Source of the DNA: Flavobacteriales bacterium UBA1112
GTDB lineage: Bacteria > Bacteroidota > Bacteroidia > Flavobacteriales_D > Sanyastnellaceae
Direction of reading: 5' to 3'
Assembly (NCBI GenBank): GCA_002313415.1
Contig: DCBH01000076.1
Span: 1-31,949, forward strand
DNA: 31,949 nucleotides
This document shows positions 23,076 to 31,685 of the stretch, in pieces. Made by a program: the position numbers and the translations under genes. The first letter of the stretch is position 1. Each line of letters starts with the position of its first letter. Under the pieces are notes generated by a model. That model ran no database searches. It was not told the origin of the DNA and saw nothing but the letters and a program-made list of their open reading frames with translations.

Positions 23076-24395
23076 TCATCGAAGCACTGAAAAACGCTCG
23101 GCATCCAAGCGAATCAAAATACCCACCAGTAGGGTAAATCCCATCAGCGATGAACCGCCATAGCTAAAGAAAGGCAGGGGAATGCCAATGACAGGCGCCA
23201 ACCCCAGCACCATCCCGACATTGACAAGAACGTGCATGAATAAAATGCTGGCCACAGCATATGCATAAATGCGGGTGAAAGGTGAACGTTGCCTTTCTCC
23301 CATATGCAGGATTCGCAAAATCAAAAAGACGAAGAGCATGACAACGCCGGCGCTGCCCAAGAAACCCCATTCTTCGCCGACGGTACAAAAAATAAAATCC
23401 GTTTCTTGTTCAGGGACAAAGCCATATGCAGTCATCGGACCTTGGACCCAACCTCTGCCCAACCAACCTCCTGACCCAATGGCTGCCTTGGCGTGGCGAA
23501 TGTTGTAGTCCGCATCGGGATTGTCCACATCGATGCCGAATAAAACATGAATGCGTTCTCTTTGGTGGCGTTGAAGGACGTTTTCCATACCCAGATGCAC
23601 CCCAGTTGAGAATGCCATGCCTGCCAGCAAAATCAAAGCCCCTCGAATTGTTGTGCGCTTTCGGTACCTCGGAAGTGTGGCCGCTCGGACCAACATCAGG
23701 GTGCATGCGCCAAGAATGGTCACCGAGAAAAGGAACCACCAAAATCCAGTGGACGAGCCAAGGAACGGATACCAACTTTCATTGGCGCTGAAGAGAATGG
23801 TCAATACGGCCAGGATGAGGGCTGAGACCCCGAGCAAAAGGACATTGCCGCTGAGACCTTCACGGTACAAGACAAACACAAAACCGCCAAAAACCAAAAC
23901 AGTTCCCGCGTCGGGTTGAAGCAATATGAGCACTGCAGGAATCCCGATGATGACCACTGACTGAAGTCGGGCGGCCAAGGTGCGCCATGGCCGCCCATCT
24001 CGACTCAGATACCATGCCAACATGAGGGCAGTGGCGGTTTTGGCGAATTCGCTAGGTTGAATGCTGAAGCTTCCCACACCAAACCATGAGCGAGCTCCCC
24101 CCACTTTTTTCCCCACGATAAGGACAGCGACCAACAGGGTTAGCACTGTGATGTATTGAAGCACAGAGGTACGTATGTAAAATTCTCCTTCGACGGCGAG
24201 CAAACCAACCATGAGAAACATGCAAATTCCCATCCAAATGAGCTGCTTTCCCGCTTTCCCATCCATGTCCCAAATCACGTCAGCTTCCGCGGTGGCACTC
24301 ACAACGTTAAGCCATCCCAACAAGACCAATACAATGACTGCGATGAGTGTGGGCCAATCGAGACGAGACAACACATTGAACCGACGAGATCTCAT
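23076..24395 (-). CDS. rodA: Rod-shape peptidoglycan polymerase RodA
   Basis: A 439-residue SEDS-family integral membrane glycosyltransferase with about ten helices that polymerises lipid II during cell elongation together with its transpeptidase partner PBP2. GGARSWFGVGSFSIQPSEFAK (about residues 98-118) is the SEDS signature, LLQPDAGT and DYNIRHAKAAIGSGGWLGRGW follow, and PVIGIPLPFFSYGGSSLMGF lies near the C-terminus. The ATG overlaps the mrdA stop as ATGA (24392-24395), suggesting translational coupling of the polymerase to its partner. It is the last shape gene of the cluster; the next sequence downstream is the cysteine leader. Confidence 0.95.
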   Translation of the reverse strand: MRSRRFNVLSRLDWPTLIAVIVLVLLGWLNVVSATAEADVIWDMDGKAGKQLIWMGICMFLMVGLLAVEGEFYIRTSVLQYITVLTLLVAVLIVGKKVGGARSWFGVGSFSIQPSEFAKTATALMLAWYLSRDGRPWRTLAARLQSVVIIGIPAVLILLQPDAGTVLVFGGFVFVLYREGLSGNVLLLGVSALILAVLTILFSANESWYPFLGSSTGFWWFLFSVTILGACTLMLVRAATLPRYRKRTTIRGALILLAGMAFSTGVHLGMENVLQRHQRERIHVLFGIDVDNPDADYNIRHAKAAIGSGGWLGRGWVQGPMTAYGFVPEQETDFIFCTVGEEWGFLGSAGVVMLFVFLILRILHMGERQRSPFTRIYAYAVASILFMHVLVNVGMVLGLAPVIGIPLPFFSYGGSSLMGFTLLVGILIRLDAERFSVLR

Positions 24396-26245
24396 GGCAC
24401 AGGCAGGTTTGACTGAAGATCAGCGAATTGAGGGTCCAAAGGATAGGTTGCGCCCTTGACCCTTCGTTCTCGGTCTAGATCGGAAACATTTCCATTCAGA
24501 TATTTCTCCAAGAGCAAGCCAGCAATTGGTGCGGCCCAATCGCCTCCTGCGCCTGCATATTCGACATATACACTGACCGCAATCTCAGGAGCCGTTCTCG
24601 GCGCCAGAGCCATGAAGACACTGTGGTCAGCCTGGTTTTGATTTTGGACGGTCCCAGTTTTTCCACACGCAACGATGCCAGGGGTGTACGCTCGTCTCCC
24701 TGTCCCAGTTTGATCCTCAATGACAGCTTGCATGGCGTCAAGAATTGGCTCAAAATGCGAGGCTTGAACACCCACGTCGCGGCGGACTTGAAATTTTGGC
24801 GGTTTGCCCTTGCCTCCAATGTCTCTGACGAGGTGGGGTTCCATGTACCATCCTTTGTTGGCTATGATGGCGGCCAAGTTGGCCATGTGAAGGGGGGTGG
24901 CCAAGAGTTCCCCCTCTCCAATGCTAATGGAATAGATGGTGCGATATGTCCAATGACGACGACCGTAAAGTTTGTTGTAATAGCTGGAATCGGGCACAAG
25001 TCCGGGGCGTGTTCCTGGAACATGACCACCTAGATTGGTGCCAAAACCAAAATCCTCGACGCGTTCGGTCCACCACCCCAATCCCAGTCGGGCATTGTCA
25101 AATTTGTCTAGGTTGGGGTACTGGTTGACCATGCGGCGCATGACCTCGTAGAAGTAAGGGTTGCAGCTATGCACTACGGCGCGCTGCAAGTTGTCTTGGG
25201 TGTGAGCGCCATGGCAACCGATGATGTCGCGATTGCAATTGATGTGGGTTCTCGGGGAAATGACCCCCTGTTCCATGGCAATCAATCCTTGAACCATTTT
25301 GAAAATGGACCCCGGTCGGTATGTGCCACGAACGGCCCGATTGTAAAGGGGCTTCCAAGGGTGCTTGGCCAAACTGTCGTAGGCTGCTCCGCGAGTTGTC
25401 CCAGTGAGCAGATTGCCATCGAAAGAGGGTGCGGAAACGAAGGCTAAGATTTCACCTGTTGTAGGTTCGATGGCGACAATCGCGCCTCTTTTGCCTTTCA
25501 TCAACCGTTCGGCATACCGTTGAAGGTCGGCGTCAAGCGTCAGGGTAACATCGGAACCTGGCTCTGGCAGCGAGTCCATTTCTGTCAACGTATTGCGAAC
25601 ATTGTTTCTCACATCAACGAGGTGTTGGCGAACCCCTGGAGTTCCCCTCAAATCAGATTCGAACAGTGCTTCGATCCCGGATTTTCCCTTGTAATCTCCC
25701 AGTCGGTATCTGGAATCGCGATTCATGTCTTCGCGGTCGACTTCGCGGTATTCGCCAAGGATTTGACTCGCAATTCCAAAGACATTTTTGCGAACTGGAT
25801 TGGTTCGTATTGTCAACCCCGCGTAACGCCACAATTCGGAGGATATGGCTGCGTACTGCGGGGCGTTCATTTGGCGAAGGAGTGGCGAAGCCTTGTATCG
25901 AGAGTAACGCCGCGCCTTGGAGAGTCGCCGGTCTAACTCCTCACGCTCCAGCTGGACCAACTCGGCAAGGGCGGCTGTGTCAATGTTGGACATGAAACGT
26001 GGCAGGACCATCAGATCATAGCTTGGAACATTGTTGATCAGCATTTCCCCATGTCTGTCAAGGCAAAGTCCCCGAGTGGGCTTGAGTATCTCTTGCTCCT
26101 CTGTAAGCCGCTCCGCCCGATTTTTCCACTCGTCCGTGGTGATTTGCATTTGGAACAAGCGAAATACAAACAACACACCAACACCTAAAACAATTGCACC
26201 TAGGATGCGCTGCCGACCAGCCAATTCACCTTGATTCAGCTCCAT
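24392..26245 (-). CDS. mrdA: Penicillin-binding protein 2 (elongasome transpeptidase)
   Basis: A 617-residue class B PBP. A single N-terminal membrane anchor (residues about 13-33) is followed by a pedestal domain starting LKPTRGLCLDRHGEML, then the transpeptidase domain. The catalytic serine is Ser313 in GSIFK (SxxK, with Lys316), the SxN motif is SCN in VVHSCNPYF, and the KTG motif is at Lys529 in CGKTGTVQN. It cross-links peptidoglycan in the periplasm with RodA, whose gene overlaps it. The start at 26245 overlaps mreD by 10 bases. The order mreB-mreC-mreD-mrdA-rodA identifies it as PBP2, not the division-specific PBP3. Confidence 0.96.
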   Translation of the reverse strand: MELNQGELAGRQRILGAIVLGVGVLFVFRLFQMQITTDEWKNRAERLTEEQEILKPTRGLCLDRHGEMLINNVPSYDLMVLPRFMSNIDTAALAELVQLEREELDRRLSKARRYSRYKASPLLRQMNAPQYAAISSELWRYAGLTIRTNPVRKNVFGIASQILGEYREVDREDMNRDSRYRLGDYKGKSGIEALFESDLRGTPGVRQHLVDVRNNVRNTLTEMDSLPEPGSDVTLTLDADLQRYAERLMKGKRGAIVAIEPTTGEILAFVSAPSFDGNLLTGTTRGAAYDSLAKHPWKPLYNRAVRGTYRPGSIFKMVQGLIAMEQGVISPRTHINCNRDIIGCHGAHTQDNLQRAVVHSCNPYFYEVMRRMVNQYPNLDKFDNARLGLGWWTERVEDFGFGTNLGGHVPGTRPGLVPDSSYYNKLYGRRHWTYRTIYSISIGEGELLATPLHMANLAAIIANKGWYMEPHLVRDIGGKGKPPKFQVRRDVGVQASHFEPILDAMQAVIEDQTGTGRRAYTPGIVACGKTGTVQNQNQADHSVFMALAPRTAPEIAVSVYVEYAGAGGDWAAPIAGLLLEKYLNGNVSDLDRERRVKGATYPLDPQFADLQSNLPVP

Positions 26246-26781
26246 GGATATGCGCTGACGTTTCTTTGATTGCCTTGTGAAGGCCGATTCAAAAGGCCTT
26301 GAATAAGCAAAAAGGCCGCCACATTAAGAAGGGTGGATAAAGCAGTTTGACCCAGTGTACGCCCCACCAGAGGCCATCCATTTTGCAAAGAGAAAAGCAC
26401 ACCCCAATACACTGCAAGCCCCAAGGATGCAAATGCCGCATAATTGCTCCAACCGTCGTAATGCGGATTTAAGACGTGTCCCTGACGCAAGCCTTCTCTA
26501 GACGGAATTGTGGATGTTATTGCAGGATAGACCATGCCAAAAGTTGTTGAAGCTGCCAGATGCATTCCCCCCGTAAAGCAAGCGACATCCATCATTGCAC
26601 CCATCAGGGCGGTCAGAATCAAGTAAGTTGTGGGCGGCCATCCGACAGGCATCTTGAGCAAACCGTAAATGTGGACGGCGAGCAAGCCGTAGCCGCCCCA
26701 AAAAATACCATATCGAAACAACAAAACCTGCGAAAGAAAGGCCCACACAATTGTCCAAAAGAAAGGGAGAAGTGAACTCAT
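26236..26781 (-). CDS. mreD: Rod-shape-determining protein MreD
   Basis: A 181-residue, very hydrophobic protein with about five membrane helices and no catalytic motif, in keeping with MreD, an inner-membrane part of the elongation complex. Sequence similarity in this family is low, so position between mreC and mrdA carries most of the weight. The length is typical of the Bacteroidota form. Its ATG overlaps the mreC stop as ATGA (26778-26781), and its stop lies within the start of mrdA. Confidence 0.85.
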   Translation of the reverse strand: MSSLLPFFWTIVWAFLSQVLLFRYGIFWGGYGLLAVHIYGLLKMPVGWPPTTYLILTALMGAMMDVACFTGGMHLAASTTFGMVYPAITSTIPSREGLRQGHVLNPHYDGWSNYAAFASLGLAVYWGVLFSLQNGWPLVGRTLGQTALSTLLNVAAFLLIQGLLNRPSQGNQRNVSAYPWS

Positions 26782-27575
26782 GGAGAATTGGTTACGGCAT
26801 AACTGAGACTGTCAATTCTTGAATTGCGCTGGTGTTGGAGCCACACCACGTGCCTGAAGCTGGGATAGTTGGCGCCTAGGAGGACAATCACCGTCTGGAA
26901 TTCATCAGCTTCATTGCCGATGACGTCTTCAACAACGCCAACGGGAATGTCTGCAGGAAAGACACCATCGAATCCAGTGGTCATGATTGTGTCGCCTGGC
27001 AGAACCAAATTGGCCCAAGGAATGTCCAATACTTTGACGCGCCGAACATCTCCATCTTTGGCCACCATCCTCCCAGATTGACCGTCCCGTCCCAAACGAA
27101 CGCTCCACTGAGCTTCTGGATGTATCAGAGAAAGAACAAGGCTCTCATGGGCCGTGGTGTCCACGACGCGACCGGCGGCGAAACCTTGTGAGAGGACCCC
27201 CACACCTGGTTTGAGTCCATCGTAACCGCCTCGATTGATCACCATCCATGGAGACCCCCCCCAGCCGGGACTTCTTAGCACCTTGGCATATCCTGTTTTC
27301 CATGGATTCGTGAGTCGTTCTTTCGAAGATTCCAACTCAGCACGGAGCTGGGAATTTTCAAGCATGATGAGCCGATTGGATTCAGTAAGTTGGATCCAGT
27401 TTTGAATGTTTCCAGTTGTGTTAAGCCAAGATCGAGAGGTCCACATGGACCAACTGGCAAGCGCTGTACGATGGTGACTGTAGGTGGTGTTCATCCACCC
27501 GAATGCGACTCCCCAAAGCGCGAAGAACAAAATCCACCTGTGGGTACGCGCGAGAAGGGCAAAGAGATTTCTCAC
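26778..27575 (-). CDS. mreC: Rod-shape-determining protein MreC (GTG start)
   Basis: A 265-residue protein with an N-terminal membrane anchor (ILFFALWGVAFGWM, residues about 15-28), a short helical region (about 50-90), and a periplasmic beta-barrel domain. The core contains WMVINRGGYDGLKPGVGVLSQGFAAGRVVD at about residues 125-154 and MTTGFDGVFPADIPVGVV further on. MreC links the MreB filaments inside to the peptidoglycan synthases outside. The start codon is GTG at 27575, giving MRNLFALLARTHRW, which matches the usual Bacteroidota MreC N-terminus (MRNLL-like). It follows mreB by 10 bases. Confidence 0.92.
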   Translation of the reverse strand: MRNLFALLARTHRWILFFALWGVAFGWMNTTYSHHRTALASWSMWTSRSWLNTTGNIQNWIQLTESNRLIMLENSQLRAELESSKERLTNPWKTGYAKVLRSPGWGGSPWMVINRGGYDGLKPGVGVLSQGFAAGRVVDTTAHESLVLSLIHPEAQWSVRLGRDGQSGRMVAKDGDVRRVKVLDIPWANLVLPGDTIMTTGFDGVFPADIPVGVVEDVIGNEADEFQTVIVLLGANYPSFRHVVWLQHQRNSRIDSLSYAVTNSP

Positions 27576-27585
27576 GGCCGGGGAA

Positions 27586-28611
27586 TCAGTTTCTCATTAG
27601 AAACGGAAAGCGATCGATGTTTTTCAAAGCGATCGCAGTGCCTTTGGCCACCGCATGCAATGGGTCGTCAGCCACGTGAACCGGCAGTTTGGTTTTTTGA
27701 GAAATGCGCACATCCAATCCACGAAGTTGCGCACCCCCGCCAGCCAAGAAAATCCCAGTTTTGTAAATGTCGGCAGACAATTCGGGCGGCGTATGTTCAA
27801 GTGCGCTGTGGATACTTTCCTCAATTTTGCTGATGCTTTTGTCCAAAGCTCCGGCAATTTCAGAGTATGTCACTACAATTTCTTTGGGAATTCCCGTCAT
27901 TAAATCCCTACCGTGCACAGCATGGTCCTCAGGGGGACTATCTAGCTCTGGCAAGGCAGCGCCGACGGCAATTTTGATTTGTTCCGCAGTGCGTTCGCCA
28001 ATTAAGATGTTGTGTTGGCGACGCATGTACTCCTCAATGTCGTGGGTGAATTCGTCTCCTGCCACTCGAATGTTGGTGTCGGTCACAATTCCTCCGAGGG
28101 CGATGACTGCAATTTCAGATGTTCCTCCGCCAATGTCAACAATCATGTTGCCCATGGGCTCTTCCACGTCAATTCCAATTCCAATCGCGGCAGCCATGGG
28201 TTCGTGAATCAAATAGACTTCCTTGCCACCGGCGTGTTCAGCGCTGTCTTTGACTGCTCGTTTTTCTACGTCTGTAATGCCGGACGGGATGCAAATGACC
28301 ATGCGCAGAGAGGGATTGAACCAGGATTTTCGTCCAGAGATGAGTTTGATCATTCCCTTGATCATCTGCTCGGCGGATTCAAAATCAGCAATCACGCCGT
28401 CTTTCAGCGGACGAATGGTTTCAATGTTTTTGTGTGTTTTCCCGTGCATTTGCTGAGCCAAACGCCCGATGGCCACCACGTTGCCCGTTCTGCGGTCTTT
28501 GGCCACAATGGAAGGTTCATCGACCACCACTTTGTCCTGATAATAAATGATGGTATTCGCCGTCCCCAAATCCATGGCAATTTCCTGCGTGAAAAAGTCG
28601 AACAATCCCAT
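27586..28611 (-). CDS. mreB: Rod-shape-determining actin homologue MreB
   Basis: A 341-residue bacterial actin forming membrane-associated filaments that guide lateral wall synthesis. The N-terminal FFTQEIAMDLGTANTIIY contains the phosphate 1 loop, with RMVICIPSGITDVEKRAVKD, LIHEPMAAAIG, MIVDIGGGTSEIAVIALGG (phosphate 2) and FLAGGGAQLRGLD (adenosine motif) all in order. The length is normal. It is the first of the five shape genes, 156 bases after purH. A near-consensus -7 element TACCTTTA lies 4 bases before the ATG. Confidence 0.98.
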   Translation of the reverse strand: MGLFDFFTQEIAMDLGTANTIIYYQDKVVVDEPSIVAKDRRTGNVVAIGRLAQQMHGKTHKNIETIRPLKDGVIADFESAEQMIKGMIKLISGRKSWFNPSLRMVICIPSGITDVEKRAVKDSAEHAGGKEVYLIHEPMAAAIGIGIDVEEPMGNMIVDIGGGTSEIAVIALGGIVTDTNIRVAGDEFTHDIEEYMRRQHNILIGERTAEQIKIAVGAALPELDSPPEDHAVHGRDLMTGIPKEIVVTYSEIAGALDKSISKIEESIHSALEHTPPELSADIYKTGIFLAGGGAQLRGLDVRISQKTKLPVHVADDPLHAVAKGTAIALKNIDRFPFLMRN

Positions 28612-28767
28612 AGCCTAAAGGTATATGGGCCCCAGCGATGGACCGCAGCATTCCTTCGCATTCTGCTCACATGGTTGATAAGTTCCACTTTCGAGTGGAT
28701 GTGGGTTGGAAACGCTGCGTGGTTGTGAAAAAAGGTCAACGCACAAAGGCCGATTTGGCTGGATTTT
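28612..28767 (-). promoter_or_regulatory. purH-mreB intergenic region with weak promoter and hairpin signals
   Basis: This 156-base gap has no gene. On the minus strand TACCTTTA (28623 down to 28616) is one base off TAnnTTTG and ends 4 bases before the mreB ATG, but no -33 partner is seen. TCCACT (28684-28689) and AGTGGA (28694-28699) form a 6-bp hairpin around a 4-base loop. It lacks a T-run, so it is at most a weak terminator for purH. Whether mreB is read from its own promoter or from purH cannot be decided here. Confidence 0.3.
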
Positions 28768-30306
28768 TCAATGGCGGAAGTGGCGCACTCCCGTGGTGTA
28801 CATTGCCAATCCCAAATCATTGCACGCATCAATGCTCTTTTGGTCGTTGATGGACCCGCCAGGCTGAATCACGGCTGTCACGCCTGCTTTGGCGGCCAAC
28901 TCCACACAATCGGGGAAGGGAAAGAACGCGTCGGATGCCATGCTTGAGCCCTTTAGGTCAAACCCAAAACCCTGTGCCTTTTCGACCGCTTGCTTCAGTG
29001 CATCCACGCGGCTTGTTTGTCCTGTTCCACTGGCGAGAAGTTGCCCATTTTTGGCAAAGACCACGGTGTTTGACTTGGTGTGCTTGACGAGCTTCAATGC
29101 AAACAACAAATCTGCAGTGCTTTCTGGACGATTGGCTTCGGTCGTGCACGTCCATGTGTCGATTGCTTCCATGTCATTGTCACGTTCCTGGATGAGGTAG
29201 CCGTTCAGGGCCGAGCGCACAGTCGCTTTGGGCAAAGCCCCTGGCTGACGCTCTAACAAAATTCGATTCTTCTTTTGCGACAATACCGCAAAAGCGTCCT
29301 CGTCGAACCCAGGAGCGATCACCACTTCACAGAACAACACGTGGATGAGGTTCGCAGTGTTGAGATCGATTGGGCGGTTGGCGATGAGAACGCCACCAAA
29401 CGCACTTGTGGGATCACCAGCCAAGGCATCGGCATAGGCCTCTGCCAAAGTGGGGCGCGTTGCACAGCCGCAGGCGTTGTTGTGTTTGAGAATTGCGAAG
29501 GTTGGGGAGTCGTTTTGGAACTCTTCCATGAGCTGCACCGCAGCGTCGACGTCGAGGAGGTTGTTGTAAGACAGAGCCTTTCCGTGCAGGGGCTTCAACA
29601 GCCCGTCTAAATCGCCGAAGTACTGGCCTAATTGGTGTGGATTTTCCCCGTAGCGCAATGCTCTCGCTTCAGGCACACTGAGGTTCAAGGTGTCCACTTT
29701 CCCGCTTTCAAGGCTGGTGTCGCTGAGGTGCGCGTGAATCATGGTGTCGTAGTGAGAGCTGACGCGAAACCCACGTGCGGCCAAGGTTTTGCGCTCGTCG
29801 AGGGTGGTCGTTCCATCCCGTTTCAGGACCTCAAGTAGGGTGCCGTAGTCGTCCATGGAAGGAATGATGACTACGTCGTTGTAGTTCTTCGCGGCTCCGC
29901 GAATCAGAGCGATGCCTCCGATGTCGATTTTCTCTACGATTTCCGTTTCTGAGCCTCCCCCAGCTACGGTGGATTCAAAGGGGTACAAGTCCACCACGAC
30001 CAAGTCAATGTTGGGGAGGTCGTATTCCACCATTTGAGCTTGGTCACCTTCGTGGTTTCGACGGTTGAGGATTCCGCCAAAGACCTTGGGGTGAAGCGTT
30101 TTCACACGTCCGCCCAAGATGGAAGGGTAGTCCGTCACAGATTCCACAGGCACAACGCTGGCCCCCATCGCCTCAATTGCCTTTTGTGTTCCGCCAGTGG
30201 AGTAAATGGTAACTCCTAGCCGTTGAAGTTCAGCTACGATCGGTTCGAGGCCATCCTTGTGGAAGACCGAAATCAGGGCTGTTTTGATGTGACGTATGTC
30301 AGTCAT
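28768..30306 (-). CDS. purH: Bifunctional AICAR transformylase / IMP cyclohydrolase PurH
   Basis: A 512-residue enzyme for the last two steps of IMP synthesis. The N-terminal IMP cyclohydrolase (MGS-like) domain starts IKTALISVFHKDG and contains LGVTIYSTGGTQKAI and LGGRVKTLHPKVFGGIL. The C-terminal AICAR transformylase domain contains ALRYGENPHQ, the Lys-His motif in FAILKHNNACGCA, DAFFPFPDCVE and the terminal TTGVRHFRH. The ATG at 30306 gives the family start; a longer open frame continuing to 30594 runs into the divergent permease gene and is rejected. It heads the minus-strand purH-mreBCD-mrdA-rodA cluster, a conserved Bacteroidota order. Confidence 0.97.
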   Translation of the reverse strand: MTDIRHIKTALISVFHKDGLEPIVAELQRLGVTIYSTGGTQKAIEAMGASVVPVESVTDYPSILGGRVKTLHPKVFGGILNRRNHEGDQAQMVEYDLPNIDLVVVDLYPFESTVAGGGSETEIVEKIDIGGIALIRGAAKNYNDVVIIPSMDDYGTLLEVLKRDGTTTLDERKTLAARGFRVSSHYDTMIHAHLSDTSLESGKVDTLNLSVPEARALRYGENPHQLGQYFGDLDGLLKPLHGKALSYNNLLDVDAAVQLMEEFQNDSPTFAILKHNNACGCATRPTLAEAYADALAGDPTSAFGGVLIANRPIDLNTANLIHVLFCEVVIAPGFDEDAFAVLSQKKNRILLERQPGALPKATVRSALNGYLIQERDNDMEAIDTWTCTTEANRPESTADLLFALKLVKHTKSNTVVFAKNGQLLASGTGQTSRVDALKQAVEKAQGFGFDLKGSSMASDAFFPFPDCVELAAKAGVTAVIQPGGSINDQKSIDACNDLGLAMYTTGVRHFRH

Positions 30307-30335
30307 GTTGATGAAAAGAGGGATTCCGAAAGCCG

Positions 30336-30343
30336 CAAAACTA
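30336..30343 (-). promoter_or_regulatory. Candidate -7 promoter element for purH
   Basis: On the minus strand TAGTTTTG (30343 down to 30336) matches TAnnTTTG exactly and lies 29 bases before the purH ATG, predicting a leader of about 25 bases. No TTG is visible at the -33 distance. The divergent purH/permease region is only 82 bases. I see no PurR-like operator that I can support. Confidence 0.4.
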
Positions 30344-30388
30344 CGATGCGAAAAGCGATATCGACGCCTTGCGCAGTAGCTTCGTTTG

Positions 30389-31633
30389 ATGCTTTGGTTC
30401 ACGCTTTTTCGCGAGAGTTTGTTGTTTGCTTGGCAGGCGATTCTGGTCAATCGTTTGCGGACTCTGCTCAGCTTGCTCGGCGTGATGGTGGGAATTTTTG
30501 TCATCAGCACGGTCTTTGCTGTCGTGGATAGCCTTGAGTCAGAATTGCGCGAAACGTTCAACATGCTCGACGACGACGTGCTGTTCGTGACCAAGTGGCC
30601 GTGGTCGCCTGGGGGAGATTATCCTTGGTGGAAATACGTCCAGCGGCGGCCACCGACTGAACGAGACCTCGAGCTTTTGATGCCGCGTCTGACGTTGGCT
30701 TCAGCAGGGATGTTTCAAACCAAGGCCTTTTTGGATGCAGAGGCTGGAAACAGTCGCATGTCTGGCTTGGTTGTGGGGTCTGTTTCGCACGACTACAACA
30801 AGGTCATCAGTTTGGACATTGAGCATGGACGTTATTTCACAGCCTCGGAGAGTGCGATAGGTCGTCCAGTTGCCGTGATCGGTTTTCAGGTGGCGAATCA
30901 ATTGTTTGGCACTCAAACGTGTGTGGGCCAAACCTTGAAAGTGAGAGGGGTGCGTCTCGAAATCATTGGAGTGCTTGCAGAAAAAGGAGAAAGTGCTGTT
31001 TCCGCGGGAATGGATGAATTGATGCTCGTACCCTCGGCCTTTGCACCTCGCTTGTACCCTCCAAGCTCAGACGACGAGGCCTTGATTGCAATCAGAGCCA
31101 ACCCTGGGGTGAACCTAGAGGTGCTCGAGAACGAATTGATACAACAACTGCGCGCCGTTCGACGCATTCGACCTGGACGGGAAAAGGATTTCTCTGTGAA
31201 CCGCATGGACATGTTGACGGAGATTTTGGATTCCATTTTTACCAACTTGGCTTTGGGAAGTTGGTTCATTGCCATATTCGCCATCCTCGTGGGATGTTTT
31301 AGCATCGCCAATATCATGTTTGTTTCAGTTCGGGAAAGGACCAAAATCATTGGCGTTCAAAAGGCGGTTGGGGCCAGGAACGCCTTCATCATGATTCAGT
31401 TTTTATTCGAGGCCGTGGTTCTGTGTGTGTTTGGCGCTTTATTCGCTTTGTTGGCCACGCAGGGAACCATCGTCGTGGTGAACTTCATGGACTTGGGCAT
31501 GACCTTGCACATAGCTCCCAAACGCGTGCTTCTGGCTCTAGGTGTTGCAGTGACTTCAGGCTTGGTAGCAGGATTGGCACCTGCCCAAAAGGCGGCAAAA
31601 CTTCCTCCAGTAGAGGCCATGCGCGCTCACTGA
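30389..31633 (+). CDS. ABC transporter permease, MacB/FtsX type
   Basis: A 414-residue inner-membrane protein with the MacB topology: helix 1 at about residues 25-48 (LLSLLGVMVGIFVISTVFAVV, about 26-46), a large periplasmic domain (about 50-280), then three helices, including FIAIFAILVGCFSIANIMFVSV. The characteristic VRERTKIIGVQKAVGARNAFIM loop (about 316-337) follows helix 2, and APAQKAAKLPPVEAMRAH ends the protein. Such permeases work with a LolD/MacB-type ATPase in lipoprotein release, export or mechanotransmission. No ATPase gene is in the window, so the partner and substrate are unknown. The start is the ATG at 30389; an adjacent in-frame TTG at 30386 adds nothing. It diverges from purH, with 82 bases between start codons. 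Confidence 0.88.
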   Translation: MLWFTLFRESLLFAWQAILVNRLRTLLSLLGVMVGIFVISTVFAVVDSLESELRETFNMLDDDVLFVTKWPWSPGGDYPWWKYVQRRPPTERDLELLMPRLTLASAGMFQTKAFLDAEAGNSRMSGLVVGSVSHDYNKVISLDIEHGRYFTASESAIGRPVAVIGFQVANQLFGTQTCVGQTLKVRGVRLEIIGVLAEKGESAVSAGMDELMLVPSAFAPRLYPPSSDDEALIAIRANPGVNLEVLENELIQQLRAVRRIRPGREKDFSVNRMDMLTEILDSIFTNLALGSWFIAIFAILVGCFSIANIMFVSVRERTKIIGVQKAVGARNAFIMIQFLFEAVVLCVFGALFALLATQGTIVVVNFMDLGMTLHIAPKRVLLALGVAVTSGLVAGLAPAQKAAKLPPVEAMRAH

Positions 31634-31685
31634 GTGCAAAATGTAAAAGTTTGAAAAGACTTGTTCCTCGAATGAGAAATCGAGC
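31634..31685. other. Convergent intergenic gap
   Basis: Fifty-two bases between the permease stop and the stop of the minus-strand outer-membrane protein. I find only a weak AAGT/ACTT inverted repeat and no convincing terminator. Confidence 0.3.

Noticed and set aside
30307..30594. N-terminal extension of purH by 96 codons
   Set aside because: It overlaps the start of the divergent permease gene, is rich in Ser, Arg and Lys without homology, and the family N-terminus begins at the ATG at 30306.
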